Below are positions 17,403 to 25,785 of a stretch of DNA of 64,000 nt, piece after piece (within the stretch, counting starts at the first letter, position 1; each line of letters opens with the position of its first letter). This stretch comes from an uncultured Alistipes sp. Its GTDB lineage: Bacteria; Bacteroidota; Bacteroidia; Bacteroidales; Rikenellaceae. The stretch is taken from contig CANQGQ010000013.1 in the NCBI GenBank assembly GCA_947623305.1, positions 1 to 64,000 of the forward strand. The letters are read 5' to 3'. The position numbers and the translations under genes were made by a program. The notes under the pieces are model-generated. The model had not been told where the DNA came from, ran no database searches, and saw only the letters and a list, made by a program, of their open reading frames with translations.

Positions 17403-17520
17403 AAACGGAGATTGGCCAGCACTCGAGAGAAATGAATAAAGCCGGTCGTTTTGTGTCGATCGGAGCGGTTTTGTCGACGCGGAATTTTCCTGTTGCAGGA
17501 TTTTTGCGTAATTTTGTCGT

Positions 17521-18213
17521 ATGAATACCGATTCGAATTGTAAGATCGCTTGTCAGTTGTCGCTCGTGCGATCCACCTTACCCGAGAACGTAACGCTCGT
17601 TGCGGTATCGAAAACGCATCCCGTCGCAGCGCTTCGTGCGGCTTACGAGGCCGGACAACGCATTTTCGGCGAAAGCCGTCCCCAGGAACTGGCCGAAAAG
17701 GCGAACGTCCTGCCGAAAGACATCGAATGGCACATGATCGGCCATTTGCAAACCAATAAAATCAAACTGATTGTACCGTTCGTCGCTTTGATTCATTCGG
17801 TCGATAGCGCTCATCTGGCGGAAGCGATCCAGCGCGAAGCAGCCAAATGCGGTCGGACGATCGACATTCTCCTGGAAATTCGGGTCGCGGCCGAAGATAC
17901 GAAAACCGGCTGGGATTTTACGGAGTTGATGCAGTATGTACGATCGGCTCCTTTCGCGCGGATGGAAAACGTCCGAGTGCGGGGCGTGATGGGCATCGCA
18001 ACCCATACGACCGATGCGGAAGCCATTCGGCGCGATTTTACTGAACTGAAACGTTGCTACGACCTGCTACGACCCTATTTCGGCGCACGGTTCGATATTT
18101 TGTCGATGGGCATGTCCCACGATTACGGTTACGCGACGGAATGCGGGGCTACGATGGTGCGCATCGGATCGTTGATTTTCGGCGAGAGGAACTACACTCG
18201 GAAGGAGGATTGA
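17521..18213 (+). CDS. YggS-family pyridoxal-phosphate homeostasis protein
   Basis: 230 residues; a TIM-barrel PLP carrier (YggS/PLPBP) that influences PLP and amino-acid balance. The PLP Lys is Lys31 in VAVSKTHPV; other motifs are GESRPQEL, IEWHMIGHLQTNKIK, and the C-terminal ILSMGMSHDYGYATECGATM plus VRIGSLIFGER. TAATTTTG at 17509-17516 precedes the ATG by only 4 bases; it may be the -7 element of a leaderless transcript or fall too close to count. The gene stands alone, divergent from the C69 dipeptidase. Confidence 0.92.
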   Translation: MNTDSNCKIACQLSLVRSTLPENVTLVAVSKTHPVAALRAAYEAGQRIFGESRPQELAEKANVLPKDIEWHMIGHLQTNKIKLIVPFVALIHSVDSAHLAEAIQREAAKCGRTIDILLEIRVAAEDTKTGWDFTELMQYVRSAPFARMENVRVRGVMGIATHTTDAEAIRRDFTELKRCYDLLRPYFGARFDILSMGMSHDYGYATECGATMVRIGSLIFGERNYTRKED

Positions 18214-18251
18214 CCGCAGCGCAGGCCCGTTCGCGATTTTTACCGCCCGAT

Positions 18252-19325
18252 TTAACGAACGCGCAATGATTTGCCGGTCTGAATGACGGTCGTCGGTTTG
18301 ATTCCGTTCAATCGGCAAAGATTGGTAACGGTCGTTCCGTATTTTTTTGCCAATGAACTCAGCGAATCGCCTCGACGGATCGTGTGATAGCGTCGGGCTG
18401 CCTGTTCGGCGATCTCTCTTTGGTCCTGTTCTTCGTTGGCTATTTCATCATCGAAATCCTGACCGGCATTCGAATAGATGCTGAAGAACGATTTTTTCAG
18501 GAGAAACGTTTCCCGACAGAGAACCCCGCTTTTGAAGTCGATCAGCCGTTCGGGGTCGAACGAACGCCCGTAATAACGGGTCTCGAAATGCAGATGCGGG
18601 CCCGTCGAACGGCCTGTCGACCCGCCCAACCCGATGATCTGACCGGCTTCGACCCATTGATTCGCTTCGACCAATCGTTCCGCCAGGTGGCCGTAATAGG
18701 TTTCCAGACCGTTGTCATGGCGAATGATGACTAAATTGCCGTATCCGCCGTAATTGTATCGCGAAATGCGGACGCGCCCGCTGAAGGTGGCATAGATCGG
18801 ATCGCCGGTTTTCAGAGGCAGGTCGATGCCCTGGTGCTGACGGCGGCGGCGCGGGCCGAATTTTCCGTTCGGATGGATGGTTCCTTGGTAGGGACAGTGG
18901 TAGCTCGTTACGGAATCGAGCAGCTCGATGACGATGGATTGCGGCAACTCCGACAGATCGACCTCGCGATAGGGAAAGAGCGTCGTCGTGTCCCAATATT
19001 TTTCGAAGATCGTGCTGTCTCGAGCCACTTCGCGGTCGAGGATGTATTTCCAGGTGTTGTTGCTGTAGAGGATGACCCGCAACGCCTCGTTGCCCGAATC
19101 GAGCGTGTCGATGATCGTCAGGTCGTTGGTGTCGGTATTCGACAGAATCTGTTTGCGTTCCAAACGCAGACGCAGTGCCGCTACGGAATCGGCTGCATGA
19201 GCGTCGATTTGCGTCTCGATTTCGTTCGCTTCGGCAATCAGCGTTACGTCTTCGGGAGCTTCTCCGTGCGCCGTAAGCGGCAGCAGCGTTGTTGCGAGGA
19301 GGAAGGAAAAGATGAATCGGTCCAT
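18252..19325 (-). CDS. M23 peptidase with C-terminal LysM domain
   Basis: 357 residues. Signal peptide (MDRFIFSFLLATTLLPLTAHG), helical linker, LytM/M23 zinc endopeptidase domain with HQGIDL (His164, Asp168) and HLHFE (His244, His246), then a LysM domain over the last 45 residues (YHTIRRGDSLSSLAKKYGTT). All metal ligands are present, so it is likely an active peptidoglycan hydrolase of the periplasm, not just an activator. Its start lies 7 bases from the stop of the DUF3109 gene upstream, so it may be the last member of the yicC-gmk-nadD-ddl chain. Confidence 0.93.
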   Translation of the reverse strand: MDRFIFSFLLATTLLPLTAHGEAPEDVTLIAEANEIETQIDAHAADSVAALRLRLERKQILSNTDTNDLTIIDTLDSGNEALRVILYSNNTWKYILDREVARDSTIFEKYWDTTTLFPYREVDLSELPQSIVIELLDSVTSYHCPYQGTIHPNGKFGPRRRRQHQGIDLPLKTGDPIYATFSGRVRISRYNYGGYGNLVIIRHDNGLETYYGHLAERLVEANQWVEAGQIIGLGGSTGRSTGPHLHFETRYYGRSFDPERLIDFKSGVLCRETFLLKKSFFSIYSNAGQDFDDEIANEEQDQREIAEQAARRYHTIRRGDSLSSLAKKYGTTVTNLCRLNGIKPTTVIQTGKSLRVR

Positions 19326-19331
19326 ATTTCG

Positions 19332-19907
19332 TTATATTGTAGAGTGCAAATAAGATTCGGCCGCTTCGAGCGCTCGGTAGAAATCCTCGCCGAATTTGCG
19401 GATGATAGGTTCCCGCAAGGCTTTGTAGACCGGTATGCCTGCTTGTTTGCCGCAAACTCGCGCCGCTTCGCAGACCGACCACCGGTGATAGTTGAGACCG
19501 GTGGCGCCGTTGGAAAACCGCACGAGCCGAATCGGATAGAGATGGCACGAGATGGGTTTCCGGAACGGGGTGCGGCCCTCCTTCCACGCCCGTTCGATGG
19601 CGCAAAAGGTGATGCCGTTTTCGCAACAGGAGTAGGCGCATTCGGCGTCGTCGACGAGCGGGGTCGTATAGTCGCCGTCTTCGTCGATGACCATGAAACC
19701 CTGCCGCTCGATGGCGGCAATGCCTTTCGGCGTCAGGTAAGGTTTGTAAGCCTCGTATTCGCGTTCGAGCGTGTCCACTTCGTCCATTTCGAGCGGGGCT
19801 CCGGCATTCCCTTCGACGCAGCACGCCCCCTTGCAGGCCGCGAGGTCGCAGGCGAAACATTCACGCAACAGGTCGGCGCTTACGATTTTATCGTCGATTT
19901 CGATCAT
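19332..19907 (-). CDS. DUF3109 family protein
   Basis: 191 residues, rich in Cys (CFACDLAACKGACCVEGNAG, CAYSCCENGITFCAIERAW, ISCHLYPIR, HRWSVCEAARVCG). The pattern suggests a metal or Fe-S binding protein; function unknown. The track ORF to 20300 is an overrun; the Met at 19907 (MIEIDDKIVSADLLRECFAC) overlaps the ddl stop by 4 bases (ATGA), as elsewhere in this operon. Confidence 0.85.
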   Translation of the reverse strand: MIEIDDKIVSADLLRECFACDLAACKGACCVEGNAGAPLEMDEVDTLEREYEAYKPYLTPKGIAAIERQGFMVIDEDGDYTTPLVDDAECAYSCCENGITFCAIERAWKEGRTPFRKPISCHLYPIRLVRFSNGATGLNYHRWSVCEAARVCGKQAGIPVYKALREPIIRKFGEDFYRALEAAESYLHSTI

Positions 19908-20887
19908 TTGCGGCAGGTGTCGGCGATAATCAGATCGTAGAGCGCACCGAGCGACAGGCCCATGGCGCGGGCCTGCTTCGGAACGATGCTTCCGGGGCTC
20001 ATGCCCGGAATCGAATTCAATTCGATGAAATAGGGCTTGCCATCCGGCGTAACGATGAAATCGACACGCACGACCCCGCTGCAACGGCAGATTCGGTAGG
20101 CATCGAGCGTCATGCGGTTGAGTTCCGCCCGTATTTCGGGGGCGATGCGGGCCGGTGTGATCTCTTCGGAACGTCCGGCCGTGTATTTCGCTTCGTAGTC
20201 GAAAAAGTCGTTTTTCGGCACGATTTCGGTTTCGGGAAAGAGGTATTCGCGGCCGCCGGCGATCATTACGCCGCATCCGATTTCTTGTCCCGTGATACAC
20301 TCTTCGATCAGAATCTCGTCGCCTTGGGCGAATGCCGCGGCGATGGCGGTGGGCAGCTCCTCCGCCGTGTGCACCTTCGTTACGCCGAACGACGATCCGT
20401 TGGCATTGGGCTTGACGAAGAGCGGCAGGCCCAGTTCGCGGACGATCTTTTCCGGGTCATATGCCTCGTCGCGACGGAGAAAAATTTCGCGGGCCAGATT
20501 GACGTGGCCGGCCAACGTGCGTTTGGTCGTGATTTTGTCGAACGTAATGACCGAGGAGAGCATCGAGCAGGAGGAATACGGAATCCCCATCATGTCGAGG
20601 TAGCCTTGCAGCCGGCCGTCTTCGCCCGGCGTCCCGTGGATGATGATCAGTGCATAATCGAAAGCTTTGCGGACGCCCTCGACCGTCAGTGAAAAATCGT
20701 TTTTATCCACCTGCCATTCGCGGCCGTCGGGCGCTGTGTAGTGCCAGTCGCGATGATGCAGGTCGATTAGCGTGATGTCGTATTTGTCGTGGTCGAGCGC
20801 CTGTTCGATCTGGGCGGCGCTTTGCAGGGCGATCGCCCGTTCGGGCGAATCCCCTCCGGCCAGAAGGGCTATTTTCAATCGTTTCAT
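19904..20887 (-). CDS. ddl: D-alanine--D-alanine ligase
   Basis: 327 residues, ATP-grasp enzyme joining two D-Ala for peptidoglycan precursor synthesis. Motifs: IIIHGTPGEDGRLQGYLDMM, PLFVKPNANGSSFGVTKV, EITGxE-like EECITGQEIGCGVM, and the metal site VDFIVTPDGKPYFIELNSIPGM. It overlaps both neighbours by 4 bases (ATGA), tying its translation to nadD and DUF3109. Confidence 0.95.
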   Translation of the reverse strand: MKRLKIALLAGGDSPERAIALQSAAQIEQALDHDKYDITLIDLHHRDWHYTAPDGREWQVDKNDFSLTVEGVRKAFDYALIIIHGTPGEDGRLQGYLDMMGIPYSSCSMLSSVITFDKITTKRTLAGHVNLAREIFLRRDEAYDPEKIVRELGLPLFVKPNANGSSFGVTKVHTAEELPTAIAAAFAQGDEILIEECITGQEIGCGVMIAGGREYLFPETEIVPKNDFFDYEAKYTAGRSEEITPARIAPEIRAELNRMTLDAYRICRCSGVVRVDFIVTPDGKPYFIELNSIPGMSPGSIVPKQARAMGLSLGALYDLIIADTCRK

Positions 20888-21699
20888 GGGTTATAAATAT
20901 CTTTGTAACGAAATGCGAGAATCTCTTGGATTATTTCGACGAATTGGCGGGCTTCGACATGCGCTGCGTCGATTTGCAGAATGCGGTTGAAATCGTTGAG
21001 CGCTGCCCCCCACTCGTTGAGCCGGTAGTGCAGTTTGCCGTGTTCCAGCAGCAAGGCAATATCGTCGGGCGTCTCGGCCAATCGAGCCGTGAGCGCAGCC
21101 AGTCGCGAGGTCGGACTCCAAAGCCCTTTTTGACGAATGTAGGCCGCCACGTCGGGATGCAGCCAATCGGTCGTATCCTCGCCGGATTCGATGCGTCGGC
21201 GAATTTCGGTGGAGGAGACATCCAGCAACGGCGCATCTTTCAAAAGGGTGATGCATGCCGCGTATTCTGCCGGAATCGGATACCCTTTCCGCGGATAGAC
21301 ATACACCGGATAGGCGAGAATCTTTTCGTACGCTTTCCAGCCGTCGAGCCGTTTCAGTTGATCGCTGCCCATCAGAATGGAAAAGTCCATTTCTTCGCCG
21401 TGATGCTCCGTAAGGTATTGCAGCGTGTCGATCGTGTACGACGGTCGCGGAAGCAGAAACTCGATGACCGACGGGCGGATGCAGTCGGGATAGGCGGATG
21501 CCTTGCAGGCGATTTCGGCCATTTCGTAACGTTCCAGCTCCGGTGCCAGCATCGACGGATCCTTGTACGGATTCTGCGGCGAAACGACCAGCGCGACTTC
21601 ATCGCACAAACCCTGTCCGATGACCCGTTCGGCCAACGTGATGTGGCCTTTGTGAACGGGGTTGAACGACCCGAAGTAGAGCATCATACGCCGTTTCAT
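20884..21699 (-). CDS. nadD: Nicotinate-nucleotide adenylyltransferase fused to a TPR-like tail
   Basis: 271 residues. The first 190 or so are a normal NadD (NaMN to NaAD): GSFNPVHKGH (HKGH at 16-19), VVSPQNPYKD, and DVSSTEIRRR. The last 75 residues (TPDDIALLLEHGKLHYRLNE, then WGAALNDFNRILQIDAAHVE) look like one tetratricopeptide repeat plus capping helices, which typical NadD (about 190-200 residues) lacks. The start is the Met at 21699, overlapping the gmk stop (TGATG). The track ORF to 22140 is an overrun into gmk in another frame. Confidence 0.92.
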   Translation of the reverse strand: MKRRMMLYFGSFNPVHKGHITLAERVIGQGLCDEVALVVSPQNPYKDPSMLAPELERYEMAEIACKASAYPDCIRPSVIEFLLPRPSYTIDTLQYLTEHHGEEMDFSILMGSDQLKRLDGWKAYEKILAYPVYVYPRKGYPIPAEYAACITLLKDAPLLDVSSTEIRRRIESGEDTTDWLHPDVAAYIRQKGLWSPTSRLAALTARLAETPDDIALLLEHGKLHYRLNEWGAALNDFNRILQIDAAHVEARQFVEIIQEILAFRYKDIYNP

Positions 21700-22265
21700 C
21701 ACCGGATGCCGATAAAGGTTTCGAGAATGCGGGCGGTTTCGGCGATAGCCTCGTCGAGACGGTCGTTCAGTACGATGTGGTCGAATCCCGATGCCTTGGT
21801 CAGTTCGAATTCCGCCTTGGCGACCCGACGGTCGATGACTTCCGGTGCCTCGGTGCCTCGGTTTTCGAGCCGGCGGCGCAGCTCTTCGATCGAGGGCGGC
21901 ATGATGAAGATCGCGCACGCATCGTTTCCGAAGATGCGCCGGAGGTTCAGCCCTCCGATGACATCGACGTCGAACAGGATGGTGTGCCCCTTGGCCCAGA
22001 TGCGTTCCACTTCGGTGCGCAACGTGCCGTAGCAGGTGCCCTGATAGACCTCCTCCCACTCCACGAACCGGTTTTCGGCCACGGCCTGCATGAATTCCTC
22101 CTGCGTGAAGAAGTAATAATCCTTGCCGTGCCGCTCGCATCCGCGCGGGGCGCGGCTGGTGGCCGAAATCGAAAATTCGAGCTGCGGGTACCGCTCCAAG
22201 AGTGCCCGAACGATGGTGGTTTTTCCGGAACCGCTCGGCGCGGAGAATATGACGACTTTGCCCAT
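21699..22265 (-). CDS. gmk: Guanylate kinase
   Basis: 188 residues; phosphorylates GMP to GDP. P-loop APSGSGKTT, then the GMP-binding region FSISATSRAPRGCERHGKDY and FVEWEEVYQGTCYGT, plus ILFDVDVIGGLNLRR. Length matches the family. It sits 2 bases after yicC and overlaps nadD by 1 base. Confidence 0.96.
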   Translation of the reverse strand: MGKVVIFSAPSGSGKTTIVRALLERYPQLEFSISATSRAPRGCERHGKDYYFFTQEEFMQAVAENRFVEWEEVYQGTCYGTLRTEVERIWAKGHTILFDVDVIGGLNLRRIFGNDACAIFIMPPSIEELRRRLENRGTEAPEVIDRRVAKAEFELTKASGFDHIVLNDRLDEAIAETARILETFIGIR

Positions 22266-22267
22266 CG

Positions 22268-23140
22268 TTACAGAATGTTCAGTACCTGTTCCTTGATCTT
22301 TTCCAATTCGTCCTTCATCTTGACGACCAAAATCTGGATGTTCGTTTCGTTGGCTTTCGAACCCATCGTGTTGATTTCGCGACCGAGTTCCTGAGCGATG
22401 AATCCCAATTTGCGGCCTACGCCCTCTTCGGAAGCTGCCACCTCGCGGAAATAGTTGCAGTGGTTGGTCAACCGCACTTTTTCTTCGGTGATGTCGAGTT
22501 TTTCCAAATAGAAAATCATCTCCTGTTCCAGCCGGTTGCGATCGACTTCGACGTTGAGTTTCGACAGGTTGTCGAGCAGACGGGCTTTGATGTTCTCCGT
22601 CCGGCTTTGTTCGAAGGGAATCACTTCGTTTTTGTACCCCTCGATGAGGTCGATGCGGCGCAGCAGGTCGGCGATCAGGGTCGCTCCCTCCTGGGCACGG
22701 AAAGCGTCCAATTCGGCCGCAGCCTTTTCGGTAGCCGAAAGCAAGGCGGCGTGTTCTTCATCGGAGATGGCTCCGGCTTCGGTCGCCACGACGTCCGGCA
22801 AGTGCATGATGCAGGGTACCAATGCGTCGTAATCGGCGTCGATGCCCGAATAATTGAGTGCATCGGTCATCTGGCGCAAATATTCGCGAAACGCATCGCG
22901 GTTGATATGGGCGGAAGTTTCGACGGTCTGCATCTCGACCGTTACGAATACGTCCACCTTGCCTCGTTCGAGCGCACGGGCGATGATGCCGCGGATTTCG
23001 TATTCCGATTGTCGATAGACGGCCGGCAACCGCAGATTGAGATCCAACTGCTTGGAATTGAGCGACCGGATTTCGACCGTGATCTTTTTGTTCGAGAACG
23101 TAACCTCGGCTTTCCCGAAGCCTGTCATTGATTTTACCAT
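22268..23140 (-). CDS. YicC-family endoribonuclease
   Basis: 290 residues; N-terminal VKSMTGFGKAEVTF with VEIRSLNSKQLDLNLRLP, and the C-terminal DUF1732 part (LGFIAQELGREINTMGSKAN). E. coli YicC is reported as an RNase involved in small-RNA turnover. First gene of a five- or six-gene overlapping operon. A minus-strand TACCTTTG at 23171-23164 is the likely -7 element. Confidence 0.93.
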   Translation of the reverse strand: MVKSMTGFGKAEVTFSNKKITVEIRSLNSKQLDLNLRLPAVYRQSEYEIRGIIARALERGKVDVFVTVEMQTVETSAHINRDAFREYLRQMTDALNYSGIDADYDALVPCIMHLPDVVATEAGAISDEEHAALLSATEKAAAELDAFRAQEGATLIADLLRRIDLIEGYKNEVIPFEQSRTENIKARLLDNLSKLNVEVDRNRLEQEMIFYLEKLDITEEKVRLTNHCNYFREVAASEEGVGRKLGFIAQELGREINTMGSKANETNIQILVVKMKDELEKIKEQVLNIL

Positions 23141-23163
23141 GAGGACGGAACGATTTTTCCCTG

Positions 23164-23171
23164 CAAAGGTA
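23164..23171 (-). promoter_or_regulatory. Promoter -7 element for the yicC operon
   Basis: TACCTTTG on the minus strand, 24 bases before the yicC ATG. No clean TTTG at -33. Confidence 0.55.
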
Positions 23172-23363
23172 ATAAAAACTATTCAATCTGCCGCAGGATC
23201 GTCGCTTCGGTTCGGCTATTTGCTATTTTCGCGACGTTTTGCGACAGACGGTTTTCGGCGGATCGACTATGCTTCATAATGAAGAAAATTGCTTGTGAAA
23301 AATAAGGCGATTATATATAAATTTACACCAACGATAATCCAAAGCCGTATAACGTTGCGGGTT

Positions 23364-23422
23364 CCGACCGAAGCCCCCGCCAAGGCGGGGGTTTGGGGGT
23401 GGGTCAAAACTGAATACGCGGC
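23364..23422. repeat. Dispersed 59-base hairpin repeat, copy 1
   Basis: Matches 42881-42939 at 55 of 59 positions. Its core CCCCCGCCAAGGCGGGGG forms a long stem; two of the four differences between copies fall at paired positions (C-G here, T-A in the other copy), preserving the stem. The tail GGGTGGGTCAAAACTGAATA is identical in both. Confidence 0.85.
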
Positions 23423-23545
23423 TAAGCTGCGAGCGACACGACCGACAGCAATGTAAGTACATTTGCCAACTCGATTCGGTGTAAAATGATATAATAGTTA
23501 CCGAAAATAATTCGCCTCGCTGTTGCGCGGTCGGGATATTTTCCC

Positions 23546-23553
23546 TACCTTTG
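23546..23553 (+). promoter_or_regulatory. Upstream candidate serC promoter
   Basis: TACCTTTG with TTG at 23522-23524, 21 bases before it. Second-choice promoter for the serC operon. Confidence 0.4.
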
Positions 23554-23597
23554 ACTTTGTCGAAGATAATGTAATTCGATACAATACACAAAATAAA

Positions 23598-23629
23598 TTT
23601 GGTATTGCGCTCGGTTTACCCTATCTTTG
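23598..23629 (+). promoter_or_regulatory. serC operon promoter
   Basis: TTTG (23598-23601), 20 bases, TATCTTTG (23622-23629): exact consensus, 53 bases before the ATG. Confidence 0.8.
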
Positions 23630-23682
23630 TGTTAGCGTTATAACAGACACCGAAAATGTCGAATCTCATAAACCGAACGGAT

Positions 23683-24753
23683 ATGAAAAAACACAATTTC
23701 AATGCGGGACCGGCCATTCTGCCGCAGGAAGTGCTCGAACAGGCTGCGAAAGCGATCATCGACTTCAACGGAAGCGGACTGTCGCTGCTCTCCATCTCCC
23801 ATCGTACCAAAGATTTCGATAACGTAGTTGCCGAGGCGGACGCTCTTTTCCGCGAATTGCTGCATATCCCGGACAATTATCGGATTTTCTACATCGGCGG
23901 CGGCGCCAGCACGATGTTCTACGAAGTGCCCGCCAACTTTCTCGGCAAGAAGGCCGGTTATGTGAATACCGGTGTCTGGTCGAAGAAGGCCATCAAGGAG
24001 GCCAAGTTCTTCGGCGAGGTGGAGACCCTGGCCTCGTCGGACGACCGGAATTTCACCTACATTCCCAAAGGATTCGCCATTCCGGAGGATTTGGATTATC
24101 TGCATATCACGTCGAACAATACGATCTACGGCACGGAATATCACGAGGATTTGACTGCTCCGGTGCCGCTCATCGCCGATATGTCGTCCGATATCCTGTC
24201 GCGTCCGGTCGATGTGTCGAAATATGCCATGATCTATGGCGGTGCTCAGAAGAATCTGGCGCCTGCGGGCGTAACGTTCGCCATCATTCGCGAGGATATG
24301 CTCGACCGGCAGGTGCGCGAATTGCCTACGATGGTCTCGTTCCGCACGCACGTCGAAAACAATTCGATGTTCAATACGCCGCCGGTATTCCCGATTTACG
24401 TCTTGTGCGAATCGTTGAAGTGGTTGAAATCCATCGGCGGTGTGCCCGAAATCCATCGGCGCAATCAGGAGAAAGCGGCTTTGCTCTATGCGGAAATCGA
24501 CCGCAACCCGTTGTTCCGCGGTACGGTCGTGAAGGAAGACCGTTCGTTGATGAATATCTGTTTCGTGATGGCTGACGGTTACGAAGAGTTGGCACCCGAA
24601 TTCCTCGAATTCGCCAAGGCTCGGGGCATGGTCGGCATCAAGGGACATCGCTTAGTGGGCGGCTTTCGCGCATCGTGCTACAACGCCCTGCCGAAAGAGA
24701 GCGTCGAGGCATTGATCGCTTGCATGCAGGAGTTTTCCAAAAAGTACGAATAG
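23683..24753 (+). CDS. serC: Phosphoserine aminotransferase
   Basis: 356 residues; PLP enzyme converting 3-phosphohydroxypyruvate to phosphoserine. [20 protein letters not shown] is the family N-terminus, so the Met at 23683 is used, not the track's 23656. Other motifs: [34 protein letters not shown], and the PLP Lys in [13 protein letters not shown]. First gene of serC-serA-DUF1015, the usual Bacteroidetes serine operon. Confidence 0.96.
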   Translation: MKKHNFNAGPAILPQEVLEQAAKAIIDFNGSGLSLLSISHRTKDFDNVVAEADALFRELLHIPDNYRIFYIGGGASTMFYEVPANFLGKKAGYVNTGVWSKKAIKEAKFFGEVETLASSDDRNFTYIPKGFAIPEDLDYLHITSNNTIYGTEYHEDLTAPVPLIADMSSDILSRPVDVSKYAMIYGGAQKNLAPAGVTFAIIREDMLDRQVRELPTMVSFRTHVENNSMFNTPPVFPIYVLCESLKWLKSIGGVPEIHRRNQEKAALLYAEIDRNPLFRGTVVKEDRSLMNICFVMADGYEELAPEFLEFAKARGMVGIKGHRLVGGFRASCYNALPKESVEALIACMQEFSKKYE

Positions 24754-24855
24754 ATGGCAACCTATGCGAAAGTTCCTACGGGCTACGATGCGCTGACGGG
24801 CAAAGTCGAAGCGTGGGACTATGTTGAAACGAATGAAACGACGATTCTGAAAAGT

Positions 24856-25779
24856 ATGAAAATTCTTGTTGCAACTGAAAAACCGTTTGCGAAAGAGGCC
24901 GTCGACGGCATTCGCGCAAGCATCGAAGGAGCCGGATTCGAACTGGTCCTGCTGGAAAAATACACGGAAAAAGCCCAGCTGCTGGAGGCTGTTGCCGATG
25001 CGGATGCGTTGATTGTCCGAAGCGACAAGGTAACGTCCGAGGTCATCGCTGCGGCGAAAAAGCTCCGGATCGTCGTTCGTGCCGGCGCGGGGTATGACAA
25101 CGTCGACCTCGCTGCGGCGACCGAACGCGGAATCGTGGTGATGAATACCCCCGGTCAGAATTCGAATGCCGTGGCCGAACTGGCGCTCGGCATGATGATT
25201 TACATGGCCCGCAATCGGTTTACGCCCGGTACCGGTTCGGAATTGCGCGGCAAGACGCTGGCCATTCATGCTTACGGCAATGTGGGTCGGTTGGTCGGCT
25301 GCAAGGGCAAGGCGATGGGCATGCGGGTGATCGCTTACGATCCGTTCATTCAAGATGCGCAGGTCTTCGAGGCGGACGGCGTGGAGAAGGTGGATACGGT
25401 CGAAGAACTTTACAAGCGGGCCGACTATCTTTCGCTGCATATTCCGGCGACCGAACAGACGAAAAACTCCATCGGTTACGACTTGTTGATGTCGATGCCG
25501 AAAGGGGCGACCTTGGTCAATACGGCCCGCAAAGAGGTGATCGACGAGCAGGGTGTGCTTCGGGCCTTGACCGAGCGCGAGGATTTGAAGTACATTACGG
25601 ACATCGCTCCGGCCCTTCAGTCGGAGATGGAGGCGCAATTCGGCAAACGATTCTTCGCCACCCCCAAGAAAATGGGCGCCGAAACAGCCGAAGCGAATAT
25701 CAATGCCGGTTTGGCAGCGGCCAATCAGATCGTCGCCTTTTTCAAAGAGGGGGTAACCCGTTTCCAGGTCAACAAATAA
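24856..25779 (+). CDS. serA: D-3-phosphoglycerate dehydrogenase
   Basis: 307 residues from the Met at 24856 (MKILVATEKPFAKEAVDGIR), the usual Bacteroidetes start. NAD-dependent oxidation of 3-phosphoglycerate, first step of serine synthesis. Motifs: AGAGYDNVDLAAATERGIVV, NTPGQNSNAVAELALGMM, HAYGNVGRLVG, and the catalytic region MPKGATLVNTARKEVIDEQG. It lacks a C-terminal ACT domain. The frame is open back to an ATG at 24754, directly after the serC stop, giving a possible 34-residue N-terminal extension (MATYAKVPTGYDALTGKVEA); see findings. Confidence 0.93.
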   Translation: MKILVATEKPFAKEAVDGIRASIEGAGFELVLLEKYTEKAQLLEAVADADALIVRSDKVTSEVIAAAKKLRIVVRAGAGYDNVDLAAATERGIVVMNTPGQNSNAVAELALGMMIYMARNRFTPGTGSELRGKTLAIHAYGNVGRLVGCKGKAMGMRVIAYDPFIQDAQVFEADGVEKVDTVEELYKRADYLSLHIPATEQTKNSIGYDLLMSMPKGATLVNTARKEVIDEQGVLRALTEREDLKYITDIAPALQSEMEAQFGKRFFATPKKMGAETAEANINAGLAAANQIVAFFKEGVTRFQVNK

Positions 25780-25785
25780 AGAATC

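Larger units (their letters stand above)
23141..23682. other. Intergenic region with a dispersed hairpin repeat
   Basis: About 540 bases between divergent yicC and serC. It contains the yicC promoter, a 23-base AT-rich motif (GGCGATTATATATAAATTTA start, 23306-23328) that recurs at 56863 with one mismatch, a G/C-rich hairpin repeat at 23364-23422, and two serC promoter candidates. I see no gene. Confidence 0.6.

Noticed and set aside
23364-23422. Hairpin repeat read as an ordinary terminator
   Set aside because: No T run follows the stem and the conserved part extends well past it; the two copies also lie in different settings.
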